A DNA stretch of 64,000 nucleotides, taken from Bacteroidales bacterium (GTDB taxonomy: Bacteria; Bacteroidota; Bacteroidia; Bacteroidales; GWA2-32-17). Numbering within the stretch: the stretch's first letter is position 1; each line of letters opens with the position of its first letter. Below the pieces are notes generated by a model, which did no database searches, had not been told where the DNA came from, and was given only the letters and a program-made list of their open reading frames with translations. Below, piece by piece: positions 45,676 to 56,272 of the stretch. The position numbers and the translations under genes are program-made. Location: assembly GCA_026416095.1 (NCBI GenBank), contig JAOAFV010000027.1, positions 1 to 64,000 of the forward strand, in the 5' to 3' direction.

Positions 45676-46515
45676 AGTATCTTTAATTTAAATTTTTTTC
45701 ATATAATTTCATTGCACTAATAATTAGAGTAAATGCTTTTTTAATACACTGATTATTTTTTAGTTTTTTGATTTGTTATTTAAGTATCTCTTATTCTAAT
45801 ACACTTTTATAAAAAATTAACTTTTAGCACGGTACTTTTTCTAATTCTTAATTATTAACATCCCCCCTTTAAATGTTAAATTTACTATATAATCATATTC
45901 TCAATGTTTTAGCCATGTAATCCGTCGTTTGGGTAAAGTGAAATTAAAAAGTAACATCTTTAAACATATTAGTCAACACTTATTAGTTATTATTAACTTT
46001 CAAGTTCTAATAATAAGCACTTTCTAAGAAGTAAAAACTTATTTTTGATAAAATAAAATACTCAATTTTTTAAAAAGAACCTTCCTTAAATAAATTGTTA
46101 TAAAAACCAAAAAATGCTTTAATTTTTTTTCTTTTTTTCTTATATAATATTGCGATTTTACCAATAATTTTAATAAAATTAATCAAAATCTTCTAACTTT
46201 ATAAGCTTATTACCAAAACACAAATATTGATTTATCTAATTGTTAATTTTATAGCGTTGCTTACAACAAACCTCGGCATGTGAAAAAGAAACATCAAAAA
46301 GTTAAAAAAATTAAAAAATAAAAATTGAATAAAAAGTTAAGAGTTTCTTTATATTTTTTCAAAAACTCAGAAATACGGCATAACATTAAAAAGCTTTCTT
46401 TTTATTAGGTTAATTACCTTGTTTTAAATCAAGTAAATTACTTTTTAAAAATTTTTTCCAATAGTAAAATTCTTGTCAAACGCTTATAATGTTGTTAAAA
46501 TATAGATTTTTTAAC

Positions 46516-47244
46516 CTAACAAAACTGTTCAATTAAGTTTAAATATTCTTTTACGTTCTTAAACGAAATATTTCTGTGTAAGTGATAAATTAAGTATTTT
46601 TCGAAAAAGGTTAATATTTTTTCTTCAAAATCTTTAGTTAGTTTCAATTTATTTATTTCTTCAAAGCTCATATTAAGTAATCTGCTTAAAAACTCTGAAA
46701 ATTCATTATCTAAGACCAGGTTACTACACTGGGTTTTAACAAACTGGGCTTTTTCAATATCGAAAAAAATATTTTCAGAATCAAAGTTATTTATAGGCTT
46801 AAAGCCTAAAATTGTAATGAGTTCCTTCAAAGCCCATATATAAATATACTTTATTTCTGAAAATGATCTAGTAGTACAAATTATTTCGTAAATTTTATTT
46901 ATTAAACCGTATAAATTAAAATCTTTTAAAGGATATATGCACACATTATAAAACAACGCAGCAATGAGTTGAGCAACAATTTTTACTTCGTAAATGAGCT
47001 CATAAGAAACTTTTTCAAACTCTAATTCAACAGTGATTGCATTAAATATTTCATTTTTAGGCTTATAATAAAAACTCCCATTCACTTTTGACAATGGAAA
47101 TAAGTAAACACCAATATTTTTCTTTTTTTTTATTCGATGTAATAAAGAAATTAAACCAAAATTTTTTGTGTAAACATTTAATATTATACTATTATCTGAA
47201 TATTTGCATTTTCTTAAGAGAAATCCCTCAAATTCTGTTATCAT
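46516..47244 (-). CDS. recO: DNA repair protein RecO
   Basis: EGFLLRKCKYSDNSIILNVYTKNFGLISLLHRIKK; RecO-like N-terminal OB fold and size. Confidence 0.85.
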   Translation of the reverse strand: MITEFEGFLLRKCKYSDNSIILNVYTKNFGLISLLHRIKKKKNIGVYLFPLSKVNGSFYYKPKNEIFNAITVELEFEKVSYELIYEVKIVAQLIAALFYNVCIYPLKDFNLYGLINKIYEIICTTRSFSEIKYIYIWALKELITILGFKPINNFDSENIFFDIEKAQFVKTQCSNLVLDNEFSEFLSRLLNMSFEEINKLKLTKDFEEKILTFFEKYLIYHLHRNISFKNVKEYLNLIEQFC

Positions 47245-47843
47245 TACTTATTGAAAAATTCCTTAATTATGTATGGTAAAAAAGATAATCCAATAATTGC
47301 CACTACAGGCCACAAACCAACAAACCTTGGAACAACTCTACCCGAAAAAATATAATACATATAAACAGAAAGAATAACAGCAACTATAATTACCGCTACT
47401 AACACAGAAATAAATGTTATTAACTTTACAAACGAAGGAACATAAACTTCCTTTTCTTGATTAAAATCAGATAAAGAATTCTTTATCGAATAATCTATCT
47501 TCTTTAAAGAAATAAATAATAAAAATAAGACAAGCAAAACAAGTAAAATAGGCGACAGCACATACAATTTTTGTAAAAAAGAAAGATGATACGACGATGC
47601 TCTACTAGGGCAACATTTATTGTGTCTAAATTTACATATCTTTTGCTTTTCTATAAATTCTTTTGTAGGTTCGCCAAGAAATTCAACACTAAACTCTCCC
47701 TCACCTTCTGGCTCTTGCTTTAACATTTTTAATTGAACTTCAACTGTTTTCAACCTTTTTTCTAGGCTATCAATATTAACTACAACACTAAAAGAATTAA
47801 AATAAACAAAAAAACTTACAAAAATTAAACATAATGTTTTCAT
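47244..47843 (-). CDS. Hypothetical membrane protein with signal peptide and three TM segments
   Basis: ORF track; start moved to internal ATG at 47843 because a minus-strand TAAATTTG box lies within the track 5' extension. Confidence 0.6.
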   Translation of the reverse strand: MKTLCLIFVSFFVYFNSFSVVVNIDSLEKRLKTVEVQLKMLKQEPEGEGEFSVEFLGEPTKEFIEKQKICKFRHNKCCPSRASSYHLSFLQKLYVLSPILLVLLVLFLLFISLKKIDYSIKNSLSDFNQEKEVYVPSFVKLITFISVLVAVIIVAVILSVYMYYIFSGRVVPRFVGLWPVVAIIGLSFLPYIIKEFFNK

Positions 47844-47922
47844 GTTATATAATTTTTTCAAATTTATAATTTTTTCTTCAAACAAAAAAATGAAAATAAA
47901 AAATTAAATTTGCACAAAAATT

Positions 47923-49449
47923 ATGCACGATTGTATAATTATATTTGATGCAGGTTCTCAGTATACCCAATTAATAGCACGTAAAATAAGAGAATTAAAC
48001 GTTTATTGCGAAATAGTACCTTACGATAAAAATATTTTACCCAATAACAATATTAAAGGAATTATATTATCAGGTAGTCCATATTCTGTTAACGAGAGCA
48101 ATAGTCCTAAATTTAACATTGAAAAATTTATAAATATTGTACCTATTTTAGGTATTTGTTACGGAGCACAGTTTATTGCAAAAAAATTCGGTGGTGTTGT
48201 AAAAAGTTCAAATTCAAGAGAGTACGGCAGAAGTAATTTACATATTACGAAAAAAACACCTATTTTCGAAAATATTCCTGAAAATAATGCGGTATGGATG
48301 TCACATTCCGATACAATACTTACACTACCACAAAATTTTTATAAAATTGCTTCAACCGATACAATTGAAATTGCTGCATATTCGAACAAGAATAATGATA
48401 TTATAGGACTTCAATTCCATCCCGAAGTTTATCATACTCAAAACGGTCATAAAATCTTAAAAAATTTTGTAATCAAAATATGCAAATGCAAAAGAACTTG
48501 GACTCCCAAAAACTACATAGAAGAAAAAGTTAATGAAATTAAAAATATAGTTAAAAACGAAAAGGTAATTTTAGCCATATCGGGTGGTGTTGATTCATCG
48601 GTAGCAGCACTATTATTAAAAAAAGCAATCAACGATAATTTGGTTTGTGTTTTTGTTAACACTGGCTTTTTACGTAAAAACGAATTCAATAATGTTATAG
48701 ACACTTATAAACAACTCAATTTAAACTTAATACCAGTAGATGCGAGCGATATTTTCTATCGTAATATTAAAGGCATTTCAGAACCAGAAGAAAAAAGAAA
48801 AATTATTGGAAAAACATTTATAGAAGTTTTTGAAAACATTGCAAAATCAATAAAAGATATAAAATGGTTGGCACAAGGAACTATATACCCCGATGTTATT
48901 GAATCCATTTCGGTACACGGACCTTCGGCTCGAATAAAATCACATCATAATGTTGGCGGATTACCCGAAAAATTAAACTTAAAAATTATTGAGCCACTCA
49001 AATTTTTATTTAAAGACGAAGTAAGAAAACTAGCAAAAGAACTTAATTTACCTGAAGAAATATATAAGCGTCATCCATTTCCTGGGCCAGGGCTTGCTAT
49101 TAGAATTATTGGAGCTATTACTCCTGAAAAAATAAAGATACTGCAAGAAGCCGACCACATATATATAGAATCATTAAAAAAGTGGGGCCTCTACGACAAA
49201 ATATGGCAAGCTGGTGCAATACTATTGCCTATTAAGTCGGTTGGGGTCATGGGCGATGAAAGAACTTACGAATATGTACTTTCTCTTAGAGCCGTTACTA
49301 GCACAGATGGAATGACAGCCGACTGGGCTCGCCTTCCGTACGATTTCTTAAGCTATGTTTCAACAAAAATAATAAACGAAGTAAAGGGTATAAATAGAGT
49401 AGTATTCGATATTAGTTCTAAACCTCCTGCTACAATAGAATGGGAATAA
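47923..49449 (+). CDS. guaA: GMP synthase (glutamine-hydrolysing)
   Basis: [68 protein letters not shown]. Confidence 0.98.
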   Translation: MHDCIIIFDAGSQYTQLIARKIRELNVYCEIVPYDKNILPNNNIKGIILSGSPYSVNESNSPKFNIEKFINIVPILGICYGAQFIAKKFGGVVKSSNSREYGRSNLHITKKTPIFENIPENNAVWMSHSDTILTLPQNFYKIASTDTIEIAAYSNKNNDIIGLQFHPEVYHTQNGHKILKNFVIKICKCKRTWTPKNYIEEKVNEIKNIVKNEKVILAISGGVDSSVAALLLKKAINDNLVCVFVNTGFLRKNEFNNVIDTYKQLNLNLIPVDASDIFYRNIKGISEPEEKRKIIGKTFIEVFENIAKSIKDIKWLAQGTIYPDVIESISVHGPSARIKSHHNVGGLPEKLNLKIIEPLKFLFKDEVRKLAKELNLPEEIYKRHPFPGPGLAIRIIGAITPEKIKILQEADHIYIESLKKWGLYDKIWQAGAILLPIKSVGVMGDERTYEYVLSLRAVTSTDGMTADWARLPYDFLSYVSTKIINEVKGINRVVFDISSKPPATIEWE

Positions 49450-49462
49450 AAATTTATTTATA

Positions 49463-49470
49463 TATCTTTG
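49463..49470 (+). promoter_or_regulatory. -7 box TATCTTTG upstream of gpsA
   Basis: TAnnTTTG match overlapping the TTG proposed as start in the ORF track. Confidence 0.5.
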
Positions 49471-49485
49471 CAAGTAAAAATTATT

Positions 49486-50478
49486 GTGAGCTATAACATA
49501 GGTATAATAGGTGAAGGAAGTTGGGCAACTGCAATAGCTAAAGTTATTACAGATAAAAAAATTCATATAAATTGGCTTATTAGATTTAGCGACATCAGAA
49601 AAGCAATTAAAGAAAAAGGAAAAAATCCAAAATATTTAAGCGATGTAACTCTAGATACAAAATATATTAAAGTAAAAGAAAATTTAAATGAACTTTTTAA
49701 TAGTTCTGAGATAATTTTTTTAATACTTCCATCAATCTATACTGAAGAGCTTTTTAGCTCTTACAACTTTAATATTCAAAACAAAATAATTATATCAGGT
49801 ATTAAAGGTATATTGCCTAAATGTATGCTTACACCTTCTCAATTTTTTAATACTAAATTCAATATATCTTACGAAAATATTGCTTTTATTAGTGGCCCAT
49901 CACACGCCGAAGAAATAGCAATGGAAAAACTCACATTTTTAACTGCCTTTTCTTCAAATAAGAATCTATCAGATTTTATTAAAAAAATTTTAGAATGTAA
50001 TTACCTTAAAATATCATACGACGAAGATATTATAGGTGCTGAATATGCAACTTCTCTTAAAAATGTAATAGCAATTGCTGTAGGAACAGCCGATAGCTTA
50101 GGATATGGTGATAACTTTATTTCTATACTTGTTTCGAATGCTATGAAAGAAATAAAAACATTTCTCGATGTAATTATTCCCTCACCAAAAAGAAATATAA
50201 TTAATTACCCTTATTTAGGCGATTTACTTGTTACATGCTATTCACAATTTAGCCGAAATAGAACTTTTGGTGTAATGCTTGGCAAAGGTTATTCTGTAAA
50301 GGCAGCTCAACTAGAAATGAATATGATTGCTGAAGGTTATTATGCTGTTAAAAGCATAATTACAATTGCCGAAAAATATAATATATCACTACCTATTTGC
50401 AACGCTGTATATTTATATACTCATAAAAATCATTCTCCACGAGTTGAATTAAGATTACTAACAAATAAATTAATGTAA
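49486..50478 (+). CDS. gpsA: NAD(P)H-dependent glycerol-3-phosphate dehydrogenase (GTG start proposed)
   Basis: NIGIIGEGSWATAIAKVI; SGPSHAEEIA; EYATSLKNVIAIAVGTADSLGYGDN. Confidence 0.95.
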   Translation: MSYNIGIIGEGSWATAIAKVITDKKIHINWLIRFSDIRKAIKEKGKNPKYLSDVTLDTKYIKVKENLNELFNSSEIIFLILPSIYTEELFSSYNFNIQNKIIISGIKGILPKCMLTPSQFFNTKFNISYENIAFISGPSHAEEIAMEKLTFLTAFSSNKNLSDFIKKILECNYLKISYDEDIIGAEYATSLKNVIAIAVGTADSLGYGDNFISILVSNAMKEIKTFLDVIIPSPKRNIINYPYLGDLLVTCYSQFSRNRTFGVMLGKGYSVKAAQLEMNMIAEGYYAVKSIITIAEKYNISLPICNAVYLYTHKNHSPRVELRLLTNKLM

Positions 50479-50482
50479 ATCT

Positions 50483-51844
50483 ATGGAAAGGATTAGTTTA
50501 AATTATAATTTTGTTAGCGATTTCCTAAGTGAACAAGAAATTTTTCAAAGATTCGATGAAGCAAAAGAACATTTAAAATCGCTTATAAATAAGACAGGAA
50601 AAGGTAACGATTTTCTTGGATGGATAGACTATACAGAAAGCATTCAAAGCGATGAACTATATGAAATAGAAGAATATGCCGAAAAAATAAGAGAAAAAAT
50701 TGATATACTGGTACTAATAGGAATTGGTGGATCTTATCTTGGTACAAAAGCAATAATTGATATGCTATCTCATAGTTTCACCAGTTTATTGCCCGAAAAA
50801 AATAATCCTATAATTCTATTTGCAGGTAATAATCTTGGCGAAGATTATTTACACGATTTGCTCGAAATACTTAATTATTATGAATATGGTATTGTGGTTG
50901 TATCTAAATCTGGCACAACTACCGAACCAGCTATTGCCTTTAGAATATTAAAACATCATATTGAAAATAAATATGGGAAAGATAAAGCAAAAGAAAGAAT
51001 TTATGTTGTAACCGATAAAAACAAAGGTATTCTATTAGAAATTGCTAAAAACGAAAACTATAAATGCTTTTATATTCCTGACGATATAGGAGGTAGGTAC
51101 TCGGTACTTACTCCAGTGGGCCTTCTTCCTCTCGCTATTGTAGGAATAGACATTCATCAGCTAATTCAAGGTGCAAATTCATTAAGAAGCTCTGTAATAA
51201 ACAATTTCACCAAAGATAATATTGCTATACAATATGCACTTATACGAAATGCTTTATACAATAAAGGCAAATTAGTAGAAATAATGGTATCTTATACCCC
51301 GCGCATGCACTTTTTTATTGAATGGTGGAAACAACTTTTTGGCGAAAGCGAAGGTAAAGAAAATAAGGGCCTCCTGCCAGTAGGGGTTGACTTTACTACT
51401 GATCTACATTCATTAGGACAATATATTCAAGAAGGTAAAAGAATATTATTTGAAACTGTTTTACATATAAACAAACCAACAAACCAGCTAATAATTCCAC
51501 ACGACAATGAAAATATAGATAAACTTAATTTTCTTAGTTATAAAAGAGTATCGTATGTTAATAACATGGCTATGCTTGGCACAATACTTGCCCATACTGA
51601 TGCTGGTGTCCCTAACATTTTGATCGATATACCATCATTGCAAGAAAAATATATAGGACAATTAATTTATTTCTTTCAGATTGCATGTGGTATTAGTGGC
51701 TATTTATTAGGTGTTAATCCTTTTGACCAGCCAGGAGTTGAAGCTTATAAAAATAATCTTTTTGCACTTATAAATAAGCCTGGTTACGAAAATATTAGCA
51801 CCGCTATTAAAAAACGCCTTAACGAAAAATTTAAACTCCCTTAA
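50483..51844 (+). CDS. pgi: Glucose-6-phosphate isomerase
   Basis: IGIGGSYLGTKA; VVSKSGTTTEPAIAFRIL; GGRYSVLTPVGLLPLAI; NPFDQPGVEAYK. Confidence 0.97.
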   Translation: MERISLNYNFVSDFLSEQEIFQRFDEAKEHLKSLINKTGKGNDFLGWIDYTESIQSDELYEIEEYAEKIREKIDILVLIGIGGSYLGTKAIIDMLSHSFTSLLPEKNNPIILFAGNNLGEDYLHDLLEILNYYEYGIVVVSKSGTTTEPAIAFRILKHHIENKYGKDKAKERIYVVTDKNKGILLEIAKNENYKCFYIPDDIGGRYSVLTPVGLLPLAIVGIDIHQLIQGANSLRSSVINNFTKDNIAIQYALIRNALYNKGKLVEIMVSYTPRMHFFIEWWKQLFGESEGKENKGLLPVGVDFTTDLHSLGQYIQEGKRILFETVLHINKPTNQLIIPHDNENIDKLNFLSYKRVSYVNNMAMLGTILAHTDAGVPNILIDIPSLQEKYIGQLIYFFQIACGISGYLLGVNPFDQPGVEAYKNNLFALINKPGYENISTAIKKRLNEKFKLP

Positions 51845-51880
51845 ATCTAATAAATACCAAATTTGTATTAAAATTAACTT

Positions 51881-52951
51881 TTAATATTGTTTTATTTCCA
51901 CTTCGCCACGCATAGCCATAAGAGCGTTTGTAGCAAGAGCTCTCATCTCATCTTCGCCCGGGTAAACAAAAATAGGCGCAATAAACGAAGTTCTTTCTTT
52001 TATATATTCAACGAAATCATTATCGTAAGCTATACCACCTGTAATAAGTATTGCATCTACTTTTCCTTTTAAGACTGTGGCCATTTCGCCAATTGCTTTA
52101 CTTACTTGATAAGCCATTGCTTCCCTTACCTTGGCAGCTTTTTCGTCGCCATTTTTTATTCTTTGTTCAACCTCATAAGCATCGTTAGTATTAAGATATG
52201 CAACATAACCACCCTTGCCAGTTATCATGTTCAGAATCTCTTCTTGCGAATATTTACCACTAAAGCATAACCTAACAAGCGCACCTGCCGGCAAAGTGCC
52301 CGATCTTTCGGGCGAAAATGGCCCTTCTCCATCTAAAGCATTATTAACATCTATAACTCTACCTTTATAATGAGCTCCTACAGAAATTCCTCCACCTAAA
52401 TGAGCAACAATTAAATTAAGTTCTTCGTATTTTTTCCCAATAGAATTAGCATGTAAGCGGGCTATCGCTTTCTGATTCAAAGCATGAAAAATTGAGATCC
52501 GTTCAAATAATGGATGTCCTGTATACCTAGCCACATCTTCCATTTCATCTACTACAACAGGGTCGGCAATGAAAGCTTTTACACCAATGTTCTTAGCTAT
52601 ATCATTAGCAAGCACTCCTCCTAAGTTACTAGCATGCTGACCTAATACCCCTACTTTTAAATCGTTAATCATTTTTTCATTAACCTCGTAAACACCAGAA
52701 GGAATGGGCCTCATAAGCCCACCTCTACCAATAACTACATCGATATCGTTAATATTAATACCTGCTTCTTTTAGCTCTCTTAATATTACCTCTTTTCTGA
52801 AAGGATATTGATCGTAAAGCGTTTTATAAGGAGCAAGCTCCTCCATCGTATGTTTAATGTTCTTTTTGAATATCTCCTTATCATCGACAAACACCGCAAC
52901 TTTTGTCGATGTTGAACCAGGATTAATTACAAGAATTTTATACGTTTTCAT
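51881..52951 (-). CDS. buk: Butyrate kinase
   Basis: ILVINPGSTSTKVAVF; AHLGGGISVGAHYKGRVIDVNNALDGEGPFSPERSG. Confidence 0.95.
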   Translation of the reverse strand: MKTYKILVINPGSTSTKVAVFVDDKEIFKKNIKHTMEELAPYKTLYDQYPFRKEVILRELKEAGININDIDVVIGRGGLMRPIPSGVYEVNEKMINDLKVGVLGQHASNLGGVLANDIAKNIGVKAFIADPVVVDEMEDVARYTGHPLFERISIFHALNQKAIARLHANSIGKKYEELNLIVAHLGGGISVGAHYKGRVIDVNNALDGEGPFSPERSGTLPAGALVRLCFSGKYSQEEILNMITGKGGYVAYLNTNDAYEVEQRIKNGDEKAAKVREAMAYQVSKAIGEMATVLKGKVDAILITGGIAYDNDFVEYIKERTSFIAPIFVYPGEDEMRALATNALMAMRGEVEIKQY

Positions 52952-52956
52952 TTTAT

Positions 52957-53859
52957 TTAAGTTTTTAAAGATGCAGCCAAAGCTATAGACATTAATTTAC
53001 TTTTTTCGGTGTCGGCTCTTGAAGTTAATACTATAGGCACTTTGGCACCAACAATAATAGCAGCCGAAGTGCACCCCCCCAAAAATCCCATTGTTTTATA
53101 CATTATATTACCGGCTTCTATATCAGGACAAAGTATTAAGTCGGCATCGCCTGCAACTTCGCTTACTATACCTTTATGTTGAGCAGCTTCTTTTGATACG
53201 GCATTATCAACGGCAAGAGGTCCGTCTATTAAACAGCCTTTTATTTGTTTACGTCGGTTCATTTGAGTTAACATTGCTGCGTGGATAGTATCTTCCATTT
53301 TCGGGTTAACTGTTTCTACTGCTCCTACTACTGCTATTTTAGGACACTCTACTCCAAGTCTATGAAAAGCTTCTACGCTGTTTTCAATAATTGAAACCTT
53401 TTCTTCAAAAGTAGGGTCTATGTTAACTCCGCCATCAGCTATTGCCAACAATTTATGATAATAAGGACTTTCCATAAATGCAAGATGGCTTAATAAAGCT
53501 CCTTTTCTAATGCCATTTTCTTTATCGAGCACCGCCTTTAATAATGTCGAAGTAGAAATAAGACCTTTTACTAATATATCAGCATTTCCTTCCCTTATAA
53601 TTTGAACGGCTTTTTTAGCTGCAATGTTGTCGTTTGGTTCGTCTATTATATTACTATCGCTAAAGCTAATATTTAACTTTAAGCAAATCTCAATAATCAA
53701 CTTTTTATTACCAATTAATATTGGCTCAACAAAACCTTCTTTTTTTGCTTCATAAACAGCTCCAAGTACAGTTTCGTCGGCAGCAGCTGCCACAACAATT
53801 TTTTTAAGATCTCCTTCTTTTGCTCTTTCTACAAAATAATTTAAGGTTTTTATTACCAT
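52957..53859 (-). CDS. ptb: Phosphate butyryltransferase
   Basis: LVKGLISTSTLLKAVLDKENGIRKG; PIVLTSRADTEKSKLMSIALA; adjacent to buk. Confidence 0.93.
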   Translation of the reverse strand: MVIKTLNYFVERAKEGDLKKIVVAAAADETVLGAVYEAKKEGFVEPILIGNKKLIIEICLKLNISFSDSNIIDEPNDNIAAKKAVQIIREGNADILVKGLISTSTLLKAVLDKENGIRKGALLSHLAFMESPYYHKLLAIADGGVNIDPTFEEKVSIIENSVEAFHRLGVECPKIAVVGAVETVNPKMEDTIHAAMLTQMNRRKQIKGCLIDGPLAVDNAVSKEAAQHKGIVSEVAGDADLILCPDIEAGNIMYKTMGFLGGCTSAAIIVGAKVPIVLTSRADTEKSKLMSIALAASLKT

Positions 53860-53873
53860 AATTAATTATATTT

Positions 53874-55091
53874 TTAATAACTAATATTCCTACCAAATAC
53901 AATATTAACAGTATCAATAGCGATTACCAGTTCTTCGTTAGTTGTAATACACATAACTTTCACTTTTGAATCGGGAGTGCTTATTATAGCATCCTTACCT
54001 TTTAAGCCATCATTAACTGCTTTATCAATTTTAACTCCCATAAATTCAAGGCCTTCGCAAGCCCATTCTCTAATTTTATAATCGTTTTCGCCTATACCAC
54101 CAGTAAAAATAATTAAATCTACTCCACCCAGAGCAGCAGCATAAGCACCTATATATTTTTTTACTCTATAGGCATACATTTTTAAAGCTAATTCAGCTCT
54201 TTTATTTCCTTGCTCCATTGCATTATGTAAATCTCGCATGTCCATGGAAACTCCACTAATACCAAATACACCACTTCTTTTATTAATAAGGTCGTTTGCC
54301 TGTTTAGTATTTAGGTTTTCTTTTTCCATTAAAAAAAGTAAAACTCCATTATCTAAATCGCCACAACGAGTCCCCATCATTAATCCTTCTACTGGAGTAA
54401 AGCCCATAGATGTATCGACAGATTTTCCATTTTTTATTGCAGCTACCGAGGCTCCATTACCTAAATGATTAGTGATTATGTTAACTTCATTTATATCCCA
54501 TCCTAATATTTTACATGCTTTTTGAGCTACGTATTTATGACTTGTTCCGTGAAAACCATAACGACGAATTTTATATTTTTCGTAATATTCGTATGGTATT
54601 GCATACATGTAAGCCTCGGGTAGCATAGTTTGATGAAAAGAAGTATCGAAAACAGCAACCATAGGCACACCTGGTAAAAGTTCTTCGGTTGCAAGTATTC
54701 CTTTTAAATTTGCTGGGTTATGTAATGGAGCAAGTTCGATACAACGTTCAATATTATTTTTAGTTTCCTCTGTAATCAAGGCACTTTTAGTAAAATTTTC
54801 GCCTCCATGAGCAACTCTGTGTCCTACAGCACTTATTTCAGATAAAGACGATATAACGCCATGGTTTTTATCGGTAAGTGTTTGTAATATCCATTCTATT
54901 CCCTCGGTATGATTAGATATAGGTCTAACCCATTTTATCTTTTCTTTACCTTTTGCCTGATGACTGAGTTCACTATCTGGCAAACCTATTCTTTCCACTA
55001 AACCCTTTGCAAGCAAATCGGGTTCATCGTGCATATCTAATAGCTGATATTTTATAGACGAACTTCCACAGTTTAACACAAGTACTTTCAT
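53874..55091 (-). CDS. ackA: Acetate kinase
   Basis: KVLVLNCGSSSIKYQL; AVFDTSFHQTMLPEAYMYAIPYEYYEKYKIRRYGFHGTSHKYV; TNHLGNGAS. Confidence 0.98.
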   Translation of the reverse strand: MKVLVLNCGSSSIKYQLLDMHDEPDLLAKGLVERIGLPDSELSHQAKGKEKIKWVRPISNHTEGIEWILQTLTDKNHGVISSLSEISAVGHRVAHGGENFTKSALITEETKNNIERCIELAPLHNPANLKGILATEELLPGVPMVAVFDTSFHQTMLPEAYMYAIPYEYYEKYKIRRYGFHGTSHKYVAQKACKILGWDINEVNIITNHLGNGASVAAIKNGKSVDTSMGFTPVEGLMMGTRCGDLDNGVLLFLMEKENLNTKQANDLINKRSGVFGISGVSMDMRDLHNAMEQGNKRAELALKMYAYRVKKYIGAYAAALGGVDLIIFTGGIGENDYKIREWACEGLEFMGVKIDKAVNDGLKGKDAIISTPDSKVKVMCITTNEELVIAIDTVNIVFGRNISY

Positions 55092-55099
55092 AAAATATT

Positions 55100-56116
55100 T
55101 TATTTTTTACTATTTTTATACATTAAACACTGATTTACAGTAATGGCGATTAAATTTACGATATCCAATACAGAGCAACCTCTAGACAAGTCGTTAATAG
55201 GGGCACCTAGGCCTTGAAGAACAGGGCCAATTGCTTGAGCATCGCCTAATCTTTCTACCAACTTATAAGCAATATTTCCGCTTTGTAAATCGGGGAAAAC
55301 AAGCACATTTGCTTTGCCAGCAACAGAAGAACTTGGAGCTTTCTTTTTAGCTACACTTTCAATTATAGAGGCATCTGCTTGTAGTTCACCATCAATATTT
55401 AAGTCGGGCCTTTTACTTTTTGCTATTTTACAGGCATTGATCACTTTAGTTACCAATTTATGCTCTGCTGAACCCTTCGTAGAAAAGGAAAGCAAAGCAA
55501 CATTAATGTCATTAATATTAAAAAGCGATTTTGCTGTTTCGGCACTTGCTATTGCAATGTCGGCAAGTTGGTCTTCAGTAGGATCGGGTAAAATAGCCAC
55601 ATCGGCAAATAAAAACATTCCTTTATATCCAAGATTTTCTTTTTTAGTAATCATAATCATAGCCCCCGATACTACCGAAACTCCTTTTGCTGTTTTTACA
55701 ATTTGTAAAGCTGGTCGAACCGTATCGGCAGTTGTATGCTCGGCACCACTAACTTCACCATCAGCATCACCCTTATATATCATCATAGGGCCATAGTAAA
55801 GAGGATCTCTTAATAATTTACATGCTTCTTCATATGTAATTCCCTTTTCTTTTCTTAATTCAACAAATGTTTTAACGTAATCCTCGAACTTAGTATCTTT
55901 GATAGGATTTACCAATATTGCCTTTTTAATATCGATATTATTTTTTCGTGCTACATCTAATATTTCATTTTCGTTACCAAGAATAACCAATTCTGCTATT
56001 TTTTCTTTCAACACTATTTCTGCAGCCTTCAAAGTTCTTTCGCTATTACCTTCGGGTAGTACTATTCGTATATTCTTTCCTTTTGCTCTTTCTTTTATTT
56101 CAGTTAGAAAATCCAT
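55100..56116 (-). CDS. pta: Phosphate acetyltransferase
   Basis: RIVLPEGNSERTLKAAEI; AEHTTADTVRPALQIVKT; VFPDLQSGNIAYKL. Confidence 0.97.
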   Translation of the reverse strand: MDFLTEIKERAKGKNIRIVLPEGNSERTLKAAEIVLKEKIAELVILGNENEILDVARKNNIDIKKAILVNPIKDTKFEDYVKTFVELRKEKGITYEEACKLLRDPLYYGPMMIYKGDADGEVSGAEHTTADTVRPALQIVKTAKGVSVVSGAMIMITKKENLGYKGMFLFADVAILPDPTEDQLADIAIASAETAKSLFNINDINVALLSFSTKGSAEHKLVTKVINACKIAKSKRPDLNIDGELQADASIIESVAKKKAPSSSVAGKANVLVFPDLQSGNIAYKLVERLGDAQAIGPVLQGLGAPINDLSRGCSVLDIVNLIAITVNQCLMYKNSKK

Positions 56117-56130
56117 AGGAATTTCACTTC

Positions 56131-56138
56131 CAAATTTA
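56131..56138 (-). promoter_or_regulatory. -7 box TAAATTTG upstream of pta-ackA-ptb-buk
   Basis: CAAATTTA on plus strand, 14 nt gap to the pta ATG. Confidence 0.45.
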
Positions 56139-56272
56139 CTAATAAACAGAAAAAGAATGAAATTTTTTAATTAAAAATTAAACACCAATAAAACATGCTT
56201 ATTATGCTTATTCTAATAGGCATGAATGCATTTTTACAGTTACAAAAAAATTTTGTTTTAAAACAATTTTAA

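Noticed and set aside
55314-55796. 160-aa plus-strand ORF
   Set aside because: Lies antisense inside pta; typical shadow ORF of a conserved gene.
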